DNA from: Acidobacteria bacterium AB60
GTDB taxonomy: Bacteria; Acidobacteriota; Terriglobia; Terriglobales; Acidobacteriaceae
Assembly (NCBI GenBank): GCA_008682415.1
Contig: VANK01000006.1
Location: 186,001-250,000, forward strand
Direction: 5' to 3'
DNA: 64,000 nt
The position numbers were made by a program, and so were the translations under genes. The first letter of the stretch is position 1, and each line of letters opens with the position of its first letter. Of the stretch, positions 60,977-64,000 are shown one piece after another. The notes below the pieces were generated by a model, which saw only the letters and a program-made list of their open reading frames with translations, was not told the origin of the DNA and searched no databases.

Positions 60977-62401
60977 TTACCACTCCAGGGTGGTGACGGA
61001 GTCGGCGGGCAGGTCGATGTCGACGGCGTTGGCGCCCAGCACCAGTTGCGCGCGCTGTTCCGGGCCGCGGTTAGTGAGGACGGCGACGTGGGAGCCGTCG
61101 GGGTTAACGAAGGCGGCGTGCGAGACGGTGACCTGGGCGGGATCGGGCGCGAGGCCGTTGCTGGCGATGACCTTGGCGCCGCGCTTGATGTGGCGGCTGA
61201 AGTGCGCGAAGGCCCAGTACTGGCCGCTGCGCGTGATCTTGTGCGAGCCGTTCTCAATGGTGATGGCGCCGCCGCAGGAGAAGGGCCCGATGTTGGGCTT
61301 GCCCTTCTCGTCGAGGGCGAGGTTCCAGGCGGTGATGGAGCGCGCCCAGTTGTTGAGGATGCCGTTGAAGGTCTCGGCCCACTTGGTGAAGTCGGTCTGA
61401 TAATCGGGTTGATTGATGTCGGGGCCGCCCTCGGTCCAGTAGCAGGGCTTGGCGGGGAAGGCCTCGTGGACGCGGGTCATGGCGGAGGGCTCGCCGACGT
61501 AGCCGTGCCAGGCGATGCCATCGATGTACTCGTACGCGGCGGGGTCGCTGAGCTCATCGAGGGCGCGGCCCCAGAGGCTGTAGTTGTGGTCGAGGACCCA
61601 GATTTTGGTGCCAAGGCCTGATTTGCGCAGGGATGGGCCGAGGTGCTGGGCGACGAACTGCATCTCCTGCTCCTGGGCCCAGAGACATGCGGGCATATTG
61701 CCTTCCTGCTCGGCATCGGTTTCGTTCTGCACGGTGACGGCGTCGATAGTGACGCCCTCGGCCTTGTAGCCCTCGAGGAACTTGAGGAAGTAGCGCGCGT
61801 AGGGATCGAAGCTGGTCTTGCGCATGGCGCCGCCGATCATGGATTTGTTGGGCTTCATCCAGTTGGGCGGGCTCCAGGGAGAGGAGAAGAGGAAGAGATC
61901 GGGATTATGCTTGCGGGCCTCGCGCAGGACGGGGAGAATGTAGGCCTTGTCGTGGTCGATGGAGAACTTCTTGAGCTCGGGATCGGGCGTGTCGCTTTCA
62001 TCGAAGCTGTAGACGTTGCGGGCGTAGTCGCTGGCGCCGATGCAGGTGCGGCAGACGTTCATGGCCATCTCTTCGGGCGCGAAGATGTCGTGTAGGACGG
62101 ACTGGCGCTCGGCGTCGGAGAGCTGGCTGAGGACGTAGCAGGAGGAGTCGGTCATGGCGGCGCCGAAGCCGAGGATCTCCTGGCGGGTGTCGGCGGGGTT
62201 GAGCACGATGGCCTGGGCGGAGAGCTGGCCGGCGGGCTTCCAGGCGAGCGATGTTGCGGATTGGTGGCGGCGTTCGCGGAAGGTGCTCCAGACGCGGATG
62301 GGGCCGGCGGCGTCGGCGTGCAGAGAGCGGGCAGGAAGTGCGAGGACCGCGGCGGTAGCAGAGGCGGATTTGAGAAAGCTGCGACGCGAACGCATAAACA
62401 T
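60977..62401 (-). CDS. Exported GH30-family glycoside hydrolase (glucosylceramidase-like)
   Basis: The 474-residue protein starts MFMRSRRSFLKSASATAAVL (ATG 62401 after GGAG), a twin-arginine signal. The GH30 (beta/alpha)8 barrel motifs are clear: QEILGFGAAMTDSSCYVLSQ, FSSPWSPPNWMKPN, TVQNETD with the acid/base Glu227, DGIAWHGYVGEP and YWTEGGPD with the nucleophile Glu324. A short C-terminal beta domain ends ADSVTTLEW. GH30 enzymes act on beta-glucosides, beta-1,6-glucans or xylans; the exact substrate is uncertain. The gene is monocistronic, 170 bases past murC on the same strand. Confidence 0.94.
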   Translation of the reverse strand: MFMRSRRSFLKSASATAAVLALPARSLHADAAGPIRVWSTFRERRHQSATSLAWKPAGQLSAQAIVLNPADTRQEILGFGAAMTDSSCYVLSQLSDAERQSVLHDIFAPEEMAMNVCRTCIGASDYARNVYSFDESDTPDPELKKFSIDHDKAYILPVLREARKHNPDLFLFSSPWSPPNWMKPNKSMIGGAMRKTSFDPYARYFLKFLEGYKAEGVTIDAVTVQNETDAEQEGNMPACLWAQEQEMQFVAQHLGPSLRKSGLGTKIWVLDHNYSLWGRALDELSDPAAYEYIDGIAWHGYVGEPSAMTRVHEAFPAKPCYWTEGGPDINQPDYQTDFTKWAETFNGILNNWARSITAWNLALDEKGKPNIGPFSCGGAITIENGSHKITRSGQYWAFAHFSRHIKRGAKVIASNGLAPDPAQVTVSHAAFVNPDGSHVAVLTNRGPEQRAQLVLGANAVDIDLPADSVTTLEW

Positions 62402-62570
62402 GAGATAGGCTCCGTGCGGCGCGAGGCGATCCGCGCCGGACGCATGATAGCAGCGGAAATGTGCTGAAGTAAAACGTTTAGGCGGGAGGTGAAGCGAAGG
62501 AGAGGGTGGGCGAGTTTGCAGGTCAGCAAGCCAGCGAGTCAGCCACGTACGCCTCTGCGGGGGGTTGGGC

Positions 62571-63965
62571 TCACGACTTGAGGGCGGCGACGATCTGGGG
62601 GGCGAGGTGGCTGACGCTGCCCGCGCCGAGGGTGAGGATGAGGTCGCCTTCTTTGGCTTCCTTGAGGACGGCTTCGATGGCGGCGGCGAAGTCCTCAACG
62701 AAGCGCGTGCGGGGGCCGGTGATGCGTTTGGCGAGCTTCTCAGCGGTGATGCCGGCGATGGGGGCCTCGCTGGCCGCGTAGATGGGCAGGACGAGCACGG
62801 TGTTGGCGTCAGTGAAGGCGGTGGCGAACTCGTCCATGAGGTCGCGGGTGCGGGTGTAGCGGTGCGGCTGGAAGATGACGTGGATGCGCTTGTATCCGCA
62901 TTCGCGGGCGGCGGCGAGGGTGGCGCGGATCTCGGTGGGATGGTGGCCGTAGTCGTCCACGACGGCGATGCCGCGGCCGGAGCCGCGCAGATGAAAGCGG
63001 CGATCGACGCCGCGGAAGTTCTGCAAGCCTTCGGCGATCTGTTCGGGGGCCACTTCAAGCTGATGCGCGATGGCGACGGCGGCGGTGGCGTTGAGCACGT
63101 TGTGGCGTCCGGGCACGTGGAGCACGAAGGGTCCGAGCGTGGCGGTGGCGGTGCGCACCTGGAAGCGGGAGAAGCCGGCGCGCTCGGCGGGCGCACGGCC
63201 CTTGGCGACGGGCTCTGGTTCGAGCGGCTCGAGGCGATAGTCCGCAGCAGGCGAGACGCCGTAGGTGAAGACGCGGCGGTGCGCCTGGGGCAGGATGGCG
63301 GCGAGCAGCGGGTTGTCGAGGCACGCGGTGACGGCGCCGTAGAAGGGCACCTTGTCCATGAAGGCGAGGTAGGCGCGCTCGACGTCGTGCATGTCGGTGT
63401 AGCAATCCATGTGCTCGCGGTCGAGGTTGGTGACGACGGCGAGGATCGGCGACAGCTTGAGGAAGGAGCGATCGCTCTCATCGGCTTCGGCGACGAGGTA
63501 TTGGGTGGTGCCGAGGCGGGCGTTGGAGCCCATGGCATCGACGCGTCCGCCGACGACGACGGTGGGATCGAGGCCGCCGGCGCTGAGCACGGAGGCCACC
63601 ATGGAGGTGGTGGTGGTTTTGCCGTGCATGCCGGCGATGGCGATGCCGTACTTGAGGCGCATGAGCTCCGCAAGCATCTCGGCGCGCTGAATGACGGGAA
63701 TCTTGCGGGCCCGTGCCTCGGCGACCTCAGGGTTTTCGGCGCTTACGGCAGAGCTGGTGACGACCACGGTGGCTCCGGCGACGTGGCCGGCCTCATGGCC
63801 TTCGTAGACGATCGCGCCAAGCTGCGCGAGCCGCTCGGTGACAGGCGTGCGGCGCAGGTCGGAGCCGGAGACCTTCATGTGCTGATTGAGCAGGATCTCG
63901 GCGATGCCGCTCATGCCGATTCCGCCGATGCCAATGAAGTGAGCGTGCTGCGAGGTGGCAAACAT
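62571..63965 (-). CDS. murC: UDP-N-acetylmuramate--L-alanine ligase
   Basis: MurC adds L-alanine to UDP-MurNAc in the cytoplasm, the first amino acid of the peptidoglycan stem. The 464-residue protein has all three domains: the Rossmann-type FIGIGGIGMSGIAEILL at the start, the ATP loop IAGMHGKTTTTSMVAS, LDREHMDCY, and the C-terminal VVDDYGHHPTEIRATLAAAR. The start is an ATG at 63965, with 35 bases of window left upstream, so the usual murG neighbour would lie just outside. Downstream, the expected murB/ddl/ftsQ genes are replaced by the GH30 gene. Confidence 0.96.
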   Translation of the reverse strand: MFATSQHAHFIGIGGIGMSGIAEILLNQHMKVSGSDLRRTPVTERLAQLGAIVYEGHEAGHVAGATVVVTSSAVSAENPEVAEARARKIPVIQRAEMLAELMRLKYGIAIAGMHGKTTTTSMVASVLSAGGLDPTVVVGGRVDAMGSNARLGTTQYLVAEADESDRSFLKLSPILAVVTNLDREHMDCYTDMHDVERAYLAFMDKVPFYGAVTACLDNPLLAAILPQAHRRVFTYGVSPAADYRLEPLEPEPVAKGRAPAERAGFSRFQVRTATATLGPFVLHVPGRHNVLNATAAVAIAHQLEVAPEQIAEGLQNFRGVDRRFHLRGSGRGIAVVDDYGHHPTEIRATLAAARECGYKRIHVIFQPHRYTRTRDLMDEFATAFTDANTVLVLPIYAASEAPIAGITAEKLAKRITGPRTRFVEDFAAAIEAVLKEAKEGDLILTLGAGSVSHLAPQIVAALKS

Positions 63966-64000
63966 GGGGCGTAAAGGATCAGTTTAGCAATCGAGGACGA

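Noticed and set aside
62402..63673. Upstream extension of the GH30 frame by about 424 codons
   Set aside because: That part is Pro/Ser/Ala-rich noise overlapping murC in another frame; the Tat signal at 62401 marks the true start.

Overview
The window looks like chromosomal DNA of a high-GC acidobacterium (Acidobacteriota, probably the Terriglobia/Acidobacteriaceae group). This is inferred from gene content, not from a marker gene. The evidence is a very large Oar-like TonB receptor with an N-terminal carboxypeptidase-regulatory domain, PadR-controlled tandem ADOP/MacB-like permeases, YVTN/lactonase-type propeller lipoproteins in tandem, SpoIIE-type phosphatases with an exported jelly-roll domain, and many Tat or Sec exported enzymes. 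There is no phage, insertion sequence, CRISPR array, rRNA or tRNA that I can recognise. The window reads as ordinary chromosome with lineage-specific modules and an unusual amount of repeat DNA between genes.

Layout. 0-7 kb: start of a membrane protein running off the left edge, Oar-like receptor, pgsA, an exported DUF3863 protein, and an orphan GvpL/GvpF protein. 7.3-14.5 kb: frameshifted S1/P1 nuclease, padR with its operator, two tandem ADOP permeases, DUF2062 protein. 14.6-24.8 kb: a nucleotide and nucleoside salvage district (uridine kinase, purine nucleoside phosphorylase, CNT nucleoside transporter, pyrimidine-nucleoside phosphorylase, cytidine deaminase, GMP synthase) with a SemiSWEET protein, an AsmA-like protein and two small proteins between. 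25-31 kb: diguanylate cyclase, Crp/Fnr regulator, amidohydrolase, M13 peptidase. 31-38.3 kb: KaiC-like ATPase with a pseudo-receiver histidine kinase, then three tandem propeller lipoproteins. 38.3-46.8 kb: a lipoprotein / coiled-coil / DUF2235 hydrolase locus, a second diguanylate cyclase, a third permease and a YciE-like protein. 46.8-48.7 kb: mostly non-coding and repeat-rich DNA around one membrane protein gene. 48.7-64 kb: two SpoIIE phosphatases flanking a pseudo-peptidase and a CHASE2 protein, then a glycosyltransferase, HU, pgeF, a small membrane-anchored protein, a GH30 glycosidase and murC.

Three things do not reduce to gene annotation. (1) Intergenic tracts of strictly 7-bp-period DNA with a variable prefix (consensus NNNCRAG) occur at several places. 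The best is 19 heptads in unbroken register at 57001-57133. (2) By eye, the + strand changes from strongly C-rich to strongly G-rich near 47.2 kb regardless of gene orientation. The change falls in a non-coding stretch with DnaA-box-like words and inverted repeats, so it may be a replichore boundary. (3) A palindromic repeat family, a 20-bp tandem repeat and a REP-like palindrome occupy other gene gaps. All compositional statements are by eye and were not computed.
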